Assembly (NCBI RefSeq): GCF_003240585.1
Contig: NZ_PCDP01000001.1
Location: forward strand, 186,001-250,000
Direction: 5' to 3'
DNA: 64,000 nucleotides
From: Arminella tubonensis
Lineage (GTDB): Bacteria > Pseudomonadota > Alphaproteobacteria > Rhizobiales > Rhizobiaceae
In this document: positions 19,659 through 28,244 of the stretch, one piece after another
Layout of the letters: the number at the start of each line of letters is the position of its first letter
Numbering within the stretch: position 1 is the stretch's first letter
Made by a program: the position numbers and the translations under genes
The notes under the pieces: model-generated
What the model was told of the DNA's origin: nothing
Seen by the model: the letters and a program-made list of their open reading frames with translations, nothing else
The model's database searches: none

Positions 19659-20513
19659 ATGAAATCATCAAAGCTTCCCCGCAGGGCCGGTGTCGGTTTC
19701 AAACCGGAACACTTTGCGCAGATCAATTCCGAACGGCAGCCCATCGGCTTTTTTGAGGTCCATGCTGAGAACTACATGGGCGCCGGCGGGCCACCGCATG
19801 CCCAGCTCGGTCGTCTGCGCGAGGACTACGCCCTGTCGATCCACGGGGTCGGCTTGTCGATAGGTTCGATGCAGCCGCTCGACAAGGATCATCTCTCGCG
19901 CCTGAAGATCGTTTGCGACCGTTACGAACCCGAGAGTTTTTCAGAGCATCTGGCATGGTCGACCCATGACACCGTGTTCCTGAACGATCTCCTGCCGTTG
20001 CCTTACACAGACGAAACACTGGCCCACGTCAGTGAACACATCGACGAGGTGCAGACGTTCCTCGGTAGGCAGATGCTGCTCGAGAACCCGGCGACCTATC
20101 TGCTTTTCGAGGAAAGCACGATCGCCGAGACTGACTTCCTTGCCGCCGTCGCTAACCGAACCGGCTGCGGGCTGCTGCTCGACGTCAACAACGTCTTTGT
20201 CGCCTCGACCAACCACAGCATGGACCCGCGCGACTACCTCGCCCGCTTTCCCGTCCAATGGGTGCGGGAAATTCACCTGAGCGGCCATTCCGAAACAGTC
20301 GACGACACAGGCGCACCACTGCTGATCGACTCGCACGACACGCCGGTGAAAGATCCTGTCTGGGCACTTTATGAAGAGTTGATCGCCCGGGCCGGACCGA
20401 TCGCGAGCCTGGTCGAATGGGACAACGACGTGCCCGAGTGGCCGATTCTTTCCGCCGAAGCACAGGCCGCCAATGCGAACCTGCAGCGCTGCGGCGCGCG
20501 CCGAGCTGCCTGA
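19659..20513 (+). CDS. bufB: MNIO-family peptide-modifying enzyme (DUF692)
   Basis: This 284-residue cytoplasmic enzyme is a DUF692 protein of the multinuclear non-heme iron oxidase (MNIO) family, which oxidises cysteines of precursor peptides. The TIM-barrel fold and its metal ligands are visible in [55 protein letters not shown] and LIDSHDTPV. It follows the two DUF2282 precursor genes after 95 bases and precedes the DUF2063 partner after 9 bases, the order seen in bufferin operons. Confidence 0.93.
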   Translation: MKSSKLPRRAGVGFKPEHFAQINSERQPIGFFEVHAENYMGAGGPPHAQLGRLREDYALSIHGVGLSIGSMQPLDKDHLSRLKIVCDRYEPESFSEHLAWSTHDTVFLNDLLPLPYTDETLAHVSEHIDEVQTFLGRQMLLENPATYLLFEESTIAETDFLAAVANRTGCGLLLDVNNVFVASTNHSMDPRDYLARFPVQWVREIHLSGHSETVDDTGAPLLIDSHDTPVKDPVWALYEELIARAGPIASLVEWDNDVPEWPILSAEAQAANANLQRCGARRAA

Positions 20514-20522
20514 GGAACGATC

Positions 20523-21278
20523 ATGTCCATCGCAATCCAAACCCGGTTCGCCGGCGCCCTGCTCGACACCGATGAACCGGTTCCGGAGGGTCTTACGTCC
20601 TGGAACGGCCCGCGCCCGGAACGCCGCTTTCGTGTCTATCGCAACAATGTCGCGGTTGGGCTCATCGGCGCGCTGGCGTCGCGCTTCCCCATGGCGGAGA
20701 AGATCGTCGGCGAAGAGTTCTTCGCCGCGATGGCCCATGAATTCATCAGGCTTCATCCGCCACGCTCGCCGCTGCTTTTGAACTACGGCGATGAATTCGC
20801 CGATTTCGTCGAGACCTTCGAGCCAGCGGAAAGCGTGGGGTACCTGCCCGACGTCATCCGGCTCGAGGCGGCTCGCGGGAGAGCCTATCACGCCGCCGAT
20901 GCGGCTCCACTGGACACATCGGCATTTGCATCCCTACCCGCCGAGCGCCTTCCGTCGTTGACGTTTACCCTGCATCCCTCGGCCTCGATCGTCCGCTCGC
21001 GACATCCTGCCGTCACCATCTGGGCGATGAACGTTGGCGAGATGACCCTTACGCCGATCGAGGATTGGGCCGGGGAAGACGCGCTCATCGTGCGTCCGCA
21101 GATGACCGTTCTCGTGCAACGGCTCCCGCCCGGAGGCGCGGCTTTCCTTCAGGCGCTGGCCGACGGTGCGGAGCTTGGGACCGCAATGGAGCTTGCGACT
21201 GAAGAGGCGGACGATTTCGATCTTTCCGCCAACCTTGCCGGCGCCCTTCATGCCGGCGCGATCACGGCGATCAGCTGA
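20523..21278 (+). CDS. bufC: DUF2063 partner protein of the MNIO enzyme
   Basis: This 251-residue protein belongs to DUF2063, often labelled a putative DNA-binding domain but found as the partner of DUF692 enzymes in peptide modification. Family features are FRVYRNNVAVGLIGALASRFPMAEKIVGEEFFAAMA near the start and SRHPAVTIWAMN in the middle. It probably presents the precursor peptide to the MNIO enzyme. Its ATG is 9 bases after the end of bufB and 15 bases separate its stop from the DoxX gene. Confidence 0.88.
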   Translation: MSIAIQTRFAGALLDTDEPVPEGLTSWNGPRPERRFRVYRNNVAVGLIGALASRFPMAEKIVGEEFFAAMAHEFIRLHPPRSPLLLNYGDEFADFVETFEPAESVGYLPDVIRLEAARGRAYHAADAAPLDTSAFASLPAERLPSLTFTLHPSASIVRSRHPAVTIWAMNVGEMTLTPIEDWAGEDALIVRPQMTVLVQRLPPGGAAFLQALADGAELGTAMELATEEADDFDLSANLAGALHAGAITAIS

Positions 21279-21293
21279 ACCGACATCCGGAGA

Positions 21294-21782
21294 ATGACCA
21301 TGAACGACGAAATGACACTGGAGCCGATGGCGGTGCGAACCCTGCCGCAAAAATTCTACGCCATCCTCCGGCTCCTCGACCTTATCCCGCACGATCTCAT
21401 TGCCCTGATTTCGCGGCTTTCGATCGCCGCCGTCTTCTGGCAGTCAGGGCAGACGAAGGTCGATGGCTGGCATGTCACCGACAACGCCGTCTATCTCTTC
21501 GAGACCGAATACAAACTGCCGTTCGTCGACCCATGGCTTGCGGCTCATATCTCGGCCTTCGCAGAGCATTTCTTTCCGCTGCTGCTGGTGATCGGATTTG
21601 CCAGCCGGCTGTCGGCGCTGGCGCTTCTCGGCATGACGCTAGTGATCGAGATCTTCGTCTATCCCGACGCCTGGCCAACCCATGGCACCTGGGCCGTCTG
21701 CTTCCTCGTGATCATCGCCGGTGGCCCGGGCCGCATCTCGATCGACCACTTCATTGCCAGGCATTTCAGTCGTGGCATTTAG
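21294..21782 (+). CDS. DoxX-family membrane protein
   Basis: The 162-residue product has four hydrophobic segments and the DoxX-family pattern RLSIAAVFWQSGQTKVDGW, followed by FAEHFFPLLLVIGFASRLSALALLGMT. DoxX proteins are often the last gene of bufferin-type operons, where they may act in membrane redox steps; the exact role is unknown. It is 15 bases after bufC and is the last gene of the operon. Two ATG codons lie at the start (21294 reads ACCATGAC; the second is two codons further). Confidence 0.88.
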   Translation: MTMNDEMTLEPMAVRTLPQKFYAILRLLDLIPHDLIALISRLSIAAVFWQSGQTKVDGWHVTDNAVYLFETEYKLPFVDPWLAAHISAFAEHFFPLLLVIGFASRLSALALLGMTLVIEIFVYPDAWPTHGTWAVCFLVIIAGGPGRISIDHFIARHFSRGI

Positions 21783-21861
21783 TATCTGCACTGACGTATC
21801 TGCCGAGAAGGCTCTAGGCACCCGCGTACGCCGGAGACAGAGGCTTACCGCCGCCCTTGCC

Positions 21862-22037
21862 GCGATCTCCCCCTTCTCCCCTCGGGGAGAAGTGCCGAGC
21901 GTAGCGAGGCGATGAGGGGGCGGCACGGCGAGAGTTTGCTTTGTTTGGATTCTGCGTTTCAGATGCTTAGAGTCCCGCGGAAGCCCCCTCATCCGCCCTT
22001 CGGGCACCTTCTCCCCGAGGGGAGAAGGGGAGATCGC
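21862..22037. repeat. inverted pair of RIME-like palindromic elements
   Basis: Two GC-rich elements of about 55-59 bases (21862-21920 and 21984-22037) are inverted copies of each other. Each contains the nested palindrome around TTCTCCCC and GGGGAGAA, plus the CCCCCTCAT end typical of the rhizobial intergenic mosaic elements (RIME1). They fill the gap between the DoxX gene and the next operon. The RNA would form large hairpins that could stop or stabilise transcripts. Confidence 0.75.
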
Positions 22038-22166
22038 AGCCTCTCGAACCACGAGGTGTGGCTACCATCGCCCGCCCCAGCCCCCTTCCTTCGAGGGTCG
22101 CCGCGCTCCCGCCTTGCATTCCGGCGCTCGGTCGCTTACGACCTTTTGTCCCTAAGGACATGAGCC

Positions 22167-22544
22167 ATGAGTAAGACACAATCTTCGCCTTTCGCGGCCA
22201 CGCCGGAGCCGCCCTACTATATCGTCGCGTTCTCATCCGCCCGCACGGAGGGCGACCACGGCTATGGCGCGATGGCGGATCGGATGGAAGAGCTGGCGCT
22301 GGCCCAGGACGGCTGTCTCGGGATCGAAAGTGCACGTAGGGCTGATGGCTTCGGCATTACCAATGCCTTCTTTCGCGACCAGAAGAGCATCATTGCCTGG
22401 AAGAATGTCGTCGCCCACCTTGCCGCCCAGAAGCTCGGGCGCGAGAGATGGTACAAACATTACGAAGTGCGGGTCGCCAAAGTCGAGCGCGCCTATTCTT
22501 TTGATCTCGTGGAAGGAGAACGCCTTGGCGAACAAGTCGATTGA
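22167..22544 (+). CDS. antibiotic biosynthesis monooxygenase (ABM) domain protein
   Basis: The 125-residue protein is a single dimeric alpha-beta barrel (ABM-type) domain, with YYIVAFSSARTEGDHGYGAMADRMEELALAQDGCLGIESAR and FRDQKSIIAWKNVVAHLAAQKLG. Despite the name, such proteins are mostly of unknown function. An AAGGA site precedes the ATG. The end overlaps the next gene, an agmatinase-like enzyme, by 20 bases, so the two are translated together. Confidence 0.85.
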   Translation: MSKTQSSPFAATPEPPYYIVAFSSARTEGDHGYGAMADRMEELALAQDGCLGIESARRADGFGITNAFFRDQKSIIAWKNVVAHLAAQKLGRERWYKHYEVRVAKVERAYSFDLVEGERLGEQVD

Positions 22545-23478
22545 CCACGCCTTTACCGCGGGGGAACTGAGGTCCGCAGCAAGCGACCCGACTTTCGCTG
22601 GTGCCCTCTCCTTCATGCGCCGCCGCTTCACCAAGCAGCTCGACGGCGCCGATGCCGTCGTCTGGGGCATTCCCTTCGACGCGGCGACCTCGAACCGGCC
22701 CGGTGCACGCTTCGGACCGCAGGCCATGCGCCGCGCTTCGGCGATCTTCGACAATGACCCGCAATACCCCTTCAACCGCGATCTCTTCGCCGAGATGGCG
22801 GTGATCGACTATGGCGATTGCCTGCTCGACTACGGCAATCACCAGGACACACCTGACGCGATCGAGCGGCAGGCGAACATCATCCTCGACAGCGGCGCGT
22901 TCCTGCTGACGCTCGGCGGCGACCATTTCGTTACCTGGCCGCTATTGAAGGCGCATGCGGCGAGGCATGGGCCACTCGCCCTGGTGCAGTTCGATGCGCA
23001 CCAGGACACCTGGCCGGACAACAACGGGCGGATCGACCACGGTTCCTTTGTGGCCCGTGCAGTGCAGGAGGGACTTATCGATCCGGATCGTTCCATCCAG
23101 ATCGGCGTCCGTACTCACGCGCCGGAGGATTGCGGCATTCGCATCCTCTACGGCCATGAGTTGGAAGACATGTCGGCCGCGGAGATTGCCTCGCATATCA
23201 TCTCCCACACCAAGGGCGCGGCGGCCTATCTCACATTCGATATCGACTGCCTGGACCCGGCCTTTGCTCCGGGCACCGGAACGCCGGTTTCTGGCGGACC
23301 TTCGAGCGCCAAGATTCTCGCGGTGTTGCAACGGCTGCATCAGCTCGACATCCGCGGCGCCGATGTGGTCGAGGTCGCGCCGGCCTATGATCACGCCGAT
23401 ATCACTGCCATTGCAGGGGCCACGGTCGCGATGTATATGCTCGGGCTCAACGCCGAACGACGCTCCCACAATCGTTGA
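22525..23478 (+). CDS. speB: agmatinase-family ureohydrolase
   Basis: The enzyme belongs to the arginase/agmatinase family, which removes urea from a guanidino compound using two manganese ions. Metal ligands are visible in LTLGGDHFVTWP, FDAHQDTW and TFDIDCLDPAFAPGTGTPVSGG. The product of 317 residues matches agmatinases. The start is a TTG at 22525 with a GGAAGGAG site 6 bases upstream, inside the previous gene; a longer frame upstream is a shadow of that gene. Agmatine to putrescine is the likely reaction, though other guanidino substrates are possible. Confidence 0.9.
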   Translation: MANKSIDHAFTAGELRSAASDPTFAGALSFMRRRFTKQLDGADAVVWGIPFDAATSNRPGARFGPQAMRRASAIFDNDPQYPFNRDLFAEMAVIDYGDCLLDYGNHQDTPDAIERQANIILDSGAFLLTLGGDHFVTWPLLKAHAARHGPLALVQFDAHQDTWPDNNGRIDHGSFVARAVQEGLIDPDRSIQIGVRTHAPEDCGIRILYGHELEDMSAAEIASHIISHTKGAAAYLTFDIDCLDPAFAPGTGTPVSGGPSSAKILAVLQRLHQLDIRGADVVEVAPAYDHADITAIAGATVAMYMLGLNAERRSHNR

Positions 23479-23560
23479 CCCGGCTGTTATCATTTTGAAT
23501 CAACTGCATGCCAAACTGATTCCGAAAACATTGCGAACCCACTGAAAGCGCAGGACGAAC

Positions 23561-24493
23561 ATGGCACCGAAGATCTTCATCGATGGCGAACACGGAACCA
23601 CGGGCCTGCAGATCCGCACGCGCATGGCCAACCGCCGTGATGTCGAGCTTCTGTCAATCCCGGAAGCGGAACGGCGCAATGCCGCGATGCGCGAGGACAT
23701 GCTCAACGGCGCCGATATCGCCATTCTCTGCCTGCCCGACGATGCGTCGCGCGAAGCGGTGAAGATGGTCTCCGCCAATAACAACGTCCGCGTCATAGAC
23801 ACCTCTACCGCGTTCCGGGTCGATCCCAGCTGGGCCTATGGCTTTGCCGAGATGGACAAGGACCAGGGCGAGAAGATCAGGCGGGCTCGGCTGGTCGCCA
23901 ACCCCGGTTGCTACCCGACAGGCGCCGTCGGCCTGATCCGGCCGCTTCGCGTTGCCGGTATCCTGCCGGACAGCTATCCGGTGACGGTCAATGCGGTCTC
24001 GGGCTATACCGGTGGTGGCAAGCAGTTGATCGCGCAGATGGAAAATCCCGATCATGCGGATGCTATCACCTCGCCTCACTTCCTCTACGGCCTGCCGCTG
24101 AACCACAAGCACGTGCCGGAGATGACGACGCATGGCCTGCTCGACCGCGCGCCGATCTTTTCACCGTCGGTGGGCAAGTTCGCCCAAGGCATGATCGTCC
24201 AAGTACCACTGCATCTCGACAGTCTTGTCCCCGGCGCCACGCTGGAGAGTATCCATGCTGCCCTTTCCGCGCACTATGCCGGTCAGGACATCGTCGAGGT
24301 CGTGCCGCTTGCCGAAAGCCGGGCACTGCCTCGCGTCAATGCGGTGGAGCTCGAGGGCAAGGATACTATGAGGCTGTTCGTCTTCGGGACGCCTGGCACC
24401 TCACAGGTCAATCTTGTCGCCTTGCTCGACAATCTCGGCAAGGGTGCCTCGGGTGCTGCGGTTCAGAACATGGATCTGATGCTTTCGGCGTGA
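23561..24493 (+). CDS. argC: N-acetyl-gamma-glutamyl-phosphate reductase
   Basis: ArgC performs the third step of arginine synthesis, reducing N-acetylglutamyl phosphate with NADPH. At 310 residues it is the shorter type 2 form. The N-terminal nucleotide segment is [15 protein letters not shown], and the catalytic cysteine (about residue 117) lies in [14 protein letters not shown]. Later segments are [14 protein letters not shown] and [12 protein letters not shown] with a conserved histidine. It stands 82 bases after the agmatinase gene; the next gene starts 5 bases after its stop. Confidence 0.96.
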   Translation: MAPKIFIDGEHGTTGLQIRTRMANRRDVELLSIPEAERRNAAMREDMLNGADIAILCLPDDASREAVKMVSANNNVRVIDTSTAFRVDPSWAYGFAEMDKDQGEKIRRARLVANPGCYPTGAVGLIRPLRVAGILPDSYPVTVNAVSGYTGGGKQLIAQMENPDHADAITSPHFLYGLPLNHKHVPEMTTHGLLDRAPIFSPSVGKFAQGMIVQVPLHLDSLVPGATLESIHAALSAHYAGQDIVEVVPLAESRALPRVNAVELEGKDTMRLFVFGTPGTSQVNLVALLDNLGKGASGAAVQNMDLMLSA

Positions 24494-24498
24494 CGCCG

Positions 24499-25398
24499 AT
24501 GAGCCAAGGCGATATCCCGCTTCGTCTCCGTAAGCGTTGGGCGATCGCTACCGCCGTGGCGATTGCAGATACAAGAAGCAGCCTTGTATATCGCGTCGAG
24601 CGGGATGATGCTCCTGCCGCCATCGTCAAGATATTGAAGCCCGATGGTATGAACGAGCTGCCGGGCATGGCGTTTCTCGAATGGCGCGAGGGCAACGGCG
24701 CAATCCGCCTCCTCGATCGCGATCAGAATGCGTGCCTCATTGAAGATGCAGGTGGACTGCTCCTGCGGGACTTCCAGCGTCAATTCGGTGACTACAAGGC
24801 GACGGATGTCATTCTGGATGTGCTTCATAAATTGCACGCGGGGTCGGCGTCCCCTCCTGCGGTCGAACTGATACCTCTTCGCAAACATTTCACATCGTTG
24901 TTCGCCAAGGCCGGGCGTCAAATCGATCCCGCGTTTGCGGAGATCCTGCGTTGGACGGCGACCCTTGCGGAGGATATTCTCGGCAACCAGACCGACGTGA
25001 AGCCGCTACATGGCGATCTGCACCATGACAACATAATCGGAGGCGGTGCGCGCGGCTGGCTGGCGATCGATCCACAAGGGTTGATCGGCGATCCCGCCTA
25101 TGATGTGGCAAATGTGTTCGGCAACCCATTGGGCGCGGCCGGTGACATCCTCGACCCTTCGCGGATTGCGACCTTGACGGCGCGTTTTTCCGAGGCAATT
25201 TCTTGCTCAGAAATTAAGATCCTGCACTACGCGGCTGCGCATGCGGGATTGTCGATATGCTGGTCGATGGAGAACAAGCAGTCGGCGGAGGCAGACGAGA
25301 ATATCGCGGAACGATTGGCCTTTGCGAAGATCGTGCGGCGGATGTTGGCGGAGGAGCGCTACGCACCTGCTCGTAGCGCTCCAAATTCCAATCGCTAG
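24499..25398 (+). CDS. aminoglycoside/hydroxyurea phosphotransferase-like kinase (APH(6) type)
   Basis: The 299-residue protein resembles APH(6)/hydroxyurea antibiotic kinases. The catalytic loop is LHGDLHHDNIIGG and the metal-binding segment is WLAIDPQGLIGDPAYDVANVFGNP; an N-lobe with VYRVERDDAPAAIVKILKP carries the expected lysine. Chromosomal members need not confer resistance. It starts at ATG 24499, five bases after argC, so it is in the argC transcript. Its stop codon shares the four bases CTAG with the stop of the convergent ctaA gene. Confidence 0.85.
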   Translation: MSQGDIPLRLRKRWAIATAVAIADTRSSLVYRVERDDAPAAIVKILKPDGMNELPGMAFLEWREGNGAIRLLDRDQNACLIEDAGGLLLRDFQRQFGDYKATDVILDVLHKLHAGSASPPAVELIPLRKHFTSLFAKAGRQIDPAFAEILRWTATLAEDILGNQTDVKPLHGDLHHDNIIGGGARGWLAIDPQGLIGDPAYDVANVFGNPLGAAGDILDPSRIATLTARFSEAISCSEIKILHYAAAHAGLSICWSMENKQSAEADENIAERLAFAKIVRRMLAEERYAPARSAPNSNR

Positions 25399-26498
25399 CT
25401 ACGTACCTGCAAGACGGTCTCGTGCGGATACTCGCCATAGAAGCCGCGCCAGTTGGCGATGGCGAAGCCGAAGACGATGAGGGCGCCGGCCTGGTGGGTG
25501 AGTGCCAGATCCAGGGGCACCTGCATCACCAGCGTCGAAATGCCGAGGCCTGCCTGGATCAGGACCAGCACGAAGAGGACGATCGAGCGGCGGGCATGGG
25601 TTGTGCGCGGGGCGGTTGCCAGAGAAACGATCATGTTGATGAGGACGACGGCCAGCAGCGCGTAGGCGCCGAGCCGGTGGACGAACTGGACCATCTTCGG
25701 GTTTTCAAAGAAATTGATCCAGCCGGGCGTTTCGGCGAATAGCCCGCCCGGAATGACCGCGCCGTCCATCAGCGGCCAGGTATTGTAGGAAAGCCCGGCA
25801 TCGAGGCCTGCGACCAGCGCGCCTAGATAGATCTGGAAGAGCGCCATGAATGCGATCAGTCCCGCGAGCTTGGCCGAATAGCGGGTCGGTGCGGCGTCGC
25901 TCGAATGCGGCGATAGCGCCCGCATGATCCACATGCATGACGCAAAGATCAGGCAGGCGGTGATCAGATGCGTTGCCAGGCGATACTGACTGACATCTGT
26001 GCGCGCCTCGAGCCCCGACGAGACCATCCACCAGCCGATCGCGCCTTGTAGTCCACCAAGCAGGAAGATGCCGATCAGCGGCAGGCGCAGGCGCTTTTCG
26101 ATGCGGCCGGTCAGCCAGAGGAAGATCAGCGGCACCGCGAAGATGACGCCCATGGCACGGGCAATCAGCCGATGCGCCCATTCCCACCAGAAGATGCTCT
26201 TGAAATCATCGACGGTGATGTCCTTGTTGATTAGCTGGAATTGCGGAATGCGCTTGTATAGATCGAACTCCTCCTGCCACTGCGTGGCATTCAGCGGCGG
26301 GATGACGCCATGGATCGGCTGCCACTGGGTGATCGAAAGACCCGAGTTGGTCAGCCGCGTTGCGCCGCCGACGATGACGAGACAGAAGAGTGCCAAAAGC
26401 ACCAAGCCGAGCCAGATACGGACTGCCCGACGATTGCGATCCTGGCGGGCCATTTCGCCAAGGACGGCCTGTTCCGACGTTATATTTGCGACAGCCAT
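25395..26498 (-). CDS. ctaA: heme A synthase CtaA
   Basis: CtaA is the inner-membrane enzyme that oxidises heme O to heme A for aa3-type cytochrome oxidase. The 367-residue product has eight hydrophobic segments and the conserved heme-ligand regions GGATRLTNSGLSITQWQPIHG, WWEWAHRLIARAMG, QYRLATHLITA, FVHRLGAYALL and LALTHQAGALIVF. The start at MAVANITSEQ has an AAGGAGA site upstream. It is divergent from the DUF2842 gene and convergent with the APH-like gene. Confidence 0.96.
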   Translation of the reverse strand: MAVANITSEQAVLGEMARQDRNRRAVRIWLGLVLLALFCLVIVGGATRLTNSGLSITQWQPIHGVIPPLNATQWQEEFDLYKRIPQFQLINKDITVDDFKSIFWWEWAHRLIARAMGVIFAVPLIFLWLTGRIEKRLRLPLIGIFLLGGLQGAIGWWMVSSGLEARTDVSQYRLATHLITACLIFASCMWIMRALSPHSSDAAPTRYSAKLAGLIAFMALFQIYLGALVAGLDAGLSYNTWPLMDGAVIPGGLFAETPGWINFFENPKMVQFVHRLGAYALLAVVLINMIVSLATAPRTTHARRSIVLFVLVLIQAGLGISTLVMQVPLDLALTHQAGALIVFGFAIANWRGFYGEYPHETVLQVRS

Positions 26499-26624
26499 GG
26501 TGTCTCCTTCGATCCGGCTGTTGATTTGCCCCATGGGGCCGTGCAAAACAAGACCCAAGCCTTTGCGGCATGCCGTCGCGGAAGAAACTGGCGGCTATCC
26601 ACCGACCACGAAAGTATCTCATTC

Positions 26625-26834
26625 ATGCCCGTTCGCCTGCGCAAATTCATCGGCACGATCCTGTTGATCGTCTTGGTGCTCGGCTATGCCTTCATTGCAA
26701 CGACGGTGGCGGTCAATGCGCTGGGCGCTTCTCCGTGGTGGATACACCTCACCTATTTCTTCTTCAGCGGCCTGCTCTGGATCCTGCCTGCCATGCTGCT
26801 GATCAAATGGATGGCCGGCCCCAAGCAGCAATAA
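26625..26834 (+). CDS. DUF2842 small membrane protein
   Basis: A 69-residue protein with two hydrophobic segments (TILLIVLVLGYAFIATTVAV and IHLTYFFFSGLLWILPAMLLI) and a positively charged start MPVRLRK, matching DUF2842, a small alphaproteobacterial family. It is divergent from ctaA with 126 bases between the starts, an arrangement that is common in rhizobia. Function unknown. Confidence 0.85.
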   Translation: MPVRLRKFIGTILLIVLVLGYAFIATTVAVNALGASPWWIHLTYFFFSGLLWILPAMLLIKWMAGPKQQ

Positions 26835-26966
26835 TCGTCCGGTGGAGATTAACGGCGGAATAACCCTAGTCGACGGAAATTACGGGCGGCCTTACGCACG
26901 TAAACCATAAATGCGCCGTCCGCCGACTATCATCCGCATCGAAACCCCTCGATCGGAGTCGCCTCG

Positions 26967-28232
26967 GTGCAGATGCCGAAACCGGATATCAGGCAAACCG
27001 CAAGAACGCTTGCGGAAAATATCGATGCGTCCGCAGCCAACGCTACGCCGGAGGCGTTGGGGGCCGATGTCTTGCGGGTAGAAATCGTCGACAGCATGCA
27101 GCCTCTTGAAGCTGAATGGCGGGCACTGGAAACGGACAACCTGGCATCGATCCACCAGAGTTTCGACTGGTGCGCGACCTGGGTCGAGGTCTACCGCAAT
27201 CCTTTGGCGATCATCCGAGGATCGATCGGCGAGCGCACGGTCTTTATCCTGCCGCTGGAAATCGTTCGCTCGAACATGGTACGCCGTGCGCAGTTCATTG
27301 GCGCCCAGGGGAGCAACATCAATACCGGCCTATTCGCTGTCGAATTTCTTGAGAGCGTGGGTCACCTCGCGGCATTCCATCAGGAACAGATCACCCGTGC
27401 CTTGAAGGGCAAGGTCGACGTCCTGCTGTTACAGAACGTGCCATTCGAATGGCGTGGCCACCAAAGTCCGCTGGCCAGTCTGCCCAGTATCGAAAATCAA
27501 AACCATGCCTTCCAGCTGCCGTTTCTCGACAGCTTCGAGACAACCCTGAAGCAGGTCAACGCCAAGAGACGCCGCAAGAAATATCGACAGCAGACACGCA
27601 TGCTCGATGAGAAAGGTGGTTACGACCACCTGATCGCCTCCACGTCGCAGGATCGGCATCGGTTGCTGCAACTCTTCTTTGACCTGAAGGCCGAGCGCTT
27701 CAAGACCGCGGGTCTCCCTGACGTTTTCCAATCGCCTGAAACACGGAATTTCCTGCAAGGGCTTACCGGCCTTAGGAACGATGATGGCGCCTACGTCGCG
27801 CTTGAGATTCATGCCCTGCAGCTGAAAGGCATGCATCAAGGGCATATTCCCGCGGTTGCGGCCGTTTCGCGCAAGGGCGATCACATCATCTGCCAGTTCG
27901 CCGCGATCGACGAAACGCTGGTTCCGGAGACGAGCCCGGGCGAGCTGCTTTTCTGGCTAATGATCGAGCATTTTCATCATCAGGGCATCGCGCTGTTCGA
28001 CTTTGGAATCGGCGACCAGACCTACAAGCGATCGTGGTGCCCGGTCGAGACTGTGCAGCATGATGTCATCCTGCCGATCTCGGCGCTCGGCCGGGTCGCG
28101 GCTCTGGCGCAACGAAGCCTTACGCACACCAAAGCTGCCATCAAAGCCAATCGACAGGTTTATGGCTTTGTCCAACGCCTGCGGGCGCGGACCGCTCGTC
28201 GCGCCGCCCCGGATGACGCGGAAAGGGATTGA
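26967..28232 (+). CDS. GNAT/FemAB-like acyltransferase of a polysaccharide locus
   Basis: The 421-residue protein resembles the BcsL-like GNAT (Acetyltransf_6) proteins found beside exopolysaccharide genes. Typical parts are EWRALETDNLASIHQSFDWCATWVEVY, a basic KRRRKKYRQQTRML stretch and the C-terminal acyltransferase fold with ISRKGD-like strands, GELLFWLMIEHFHHQGIALFDFGIGDQTYKRSW. It probably adds an acyl group to a sugar precursor or sugar chain. The start is GTG (GGAG 8 bases upstream) or the ATG two codons later. It faces the co-polymerase gene convergently, with 12 bases between them. Confidence 0.8.
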   Translation: MQMPKPDIRQTARTLAENIDASAANATPEALGADVLRVEIVDSMQPLEAEWRALETDNLASIHQSFDWCATWVEVYRNPLAIIRGSIGERTVFILPLEIVRSNMVRRAQFIGAQGSNINTGLFAVEFLESVGHLAAFHQEQITRALKGKVDVLLLQNVPFEWRGHQSPLASLPSIENQNHAFQLPFLDSFETTLKQVNAKRRRKKYRQQTRMLDEKGGYDHLIASTSQDRHRLLQLFFDLKAERFKTAGLPDVFQSPETRNFLQGLTGLRNDDGAYVALEIHALQLKGMHQGHIPAVAAVSRKGDHIICQFAAIDETLVPETSPGELLFWLMIEHFHHQGIALFDFGIGDQTYKRSWCPVETVQHDVILPISALGRVAALAQRSLTHTKAAIKANRQVYGFVQRLRARTARRAAPDDAERD

Positions 28233-28244
28233 CCCTCATCCGCC

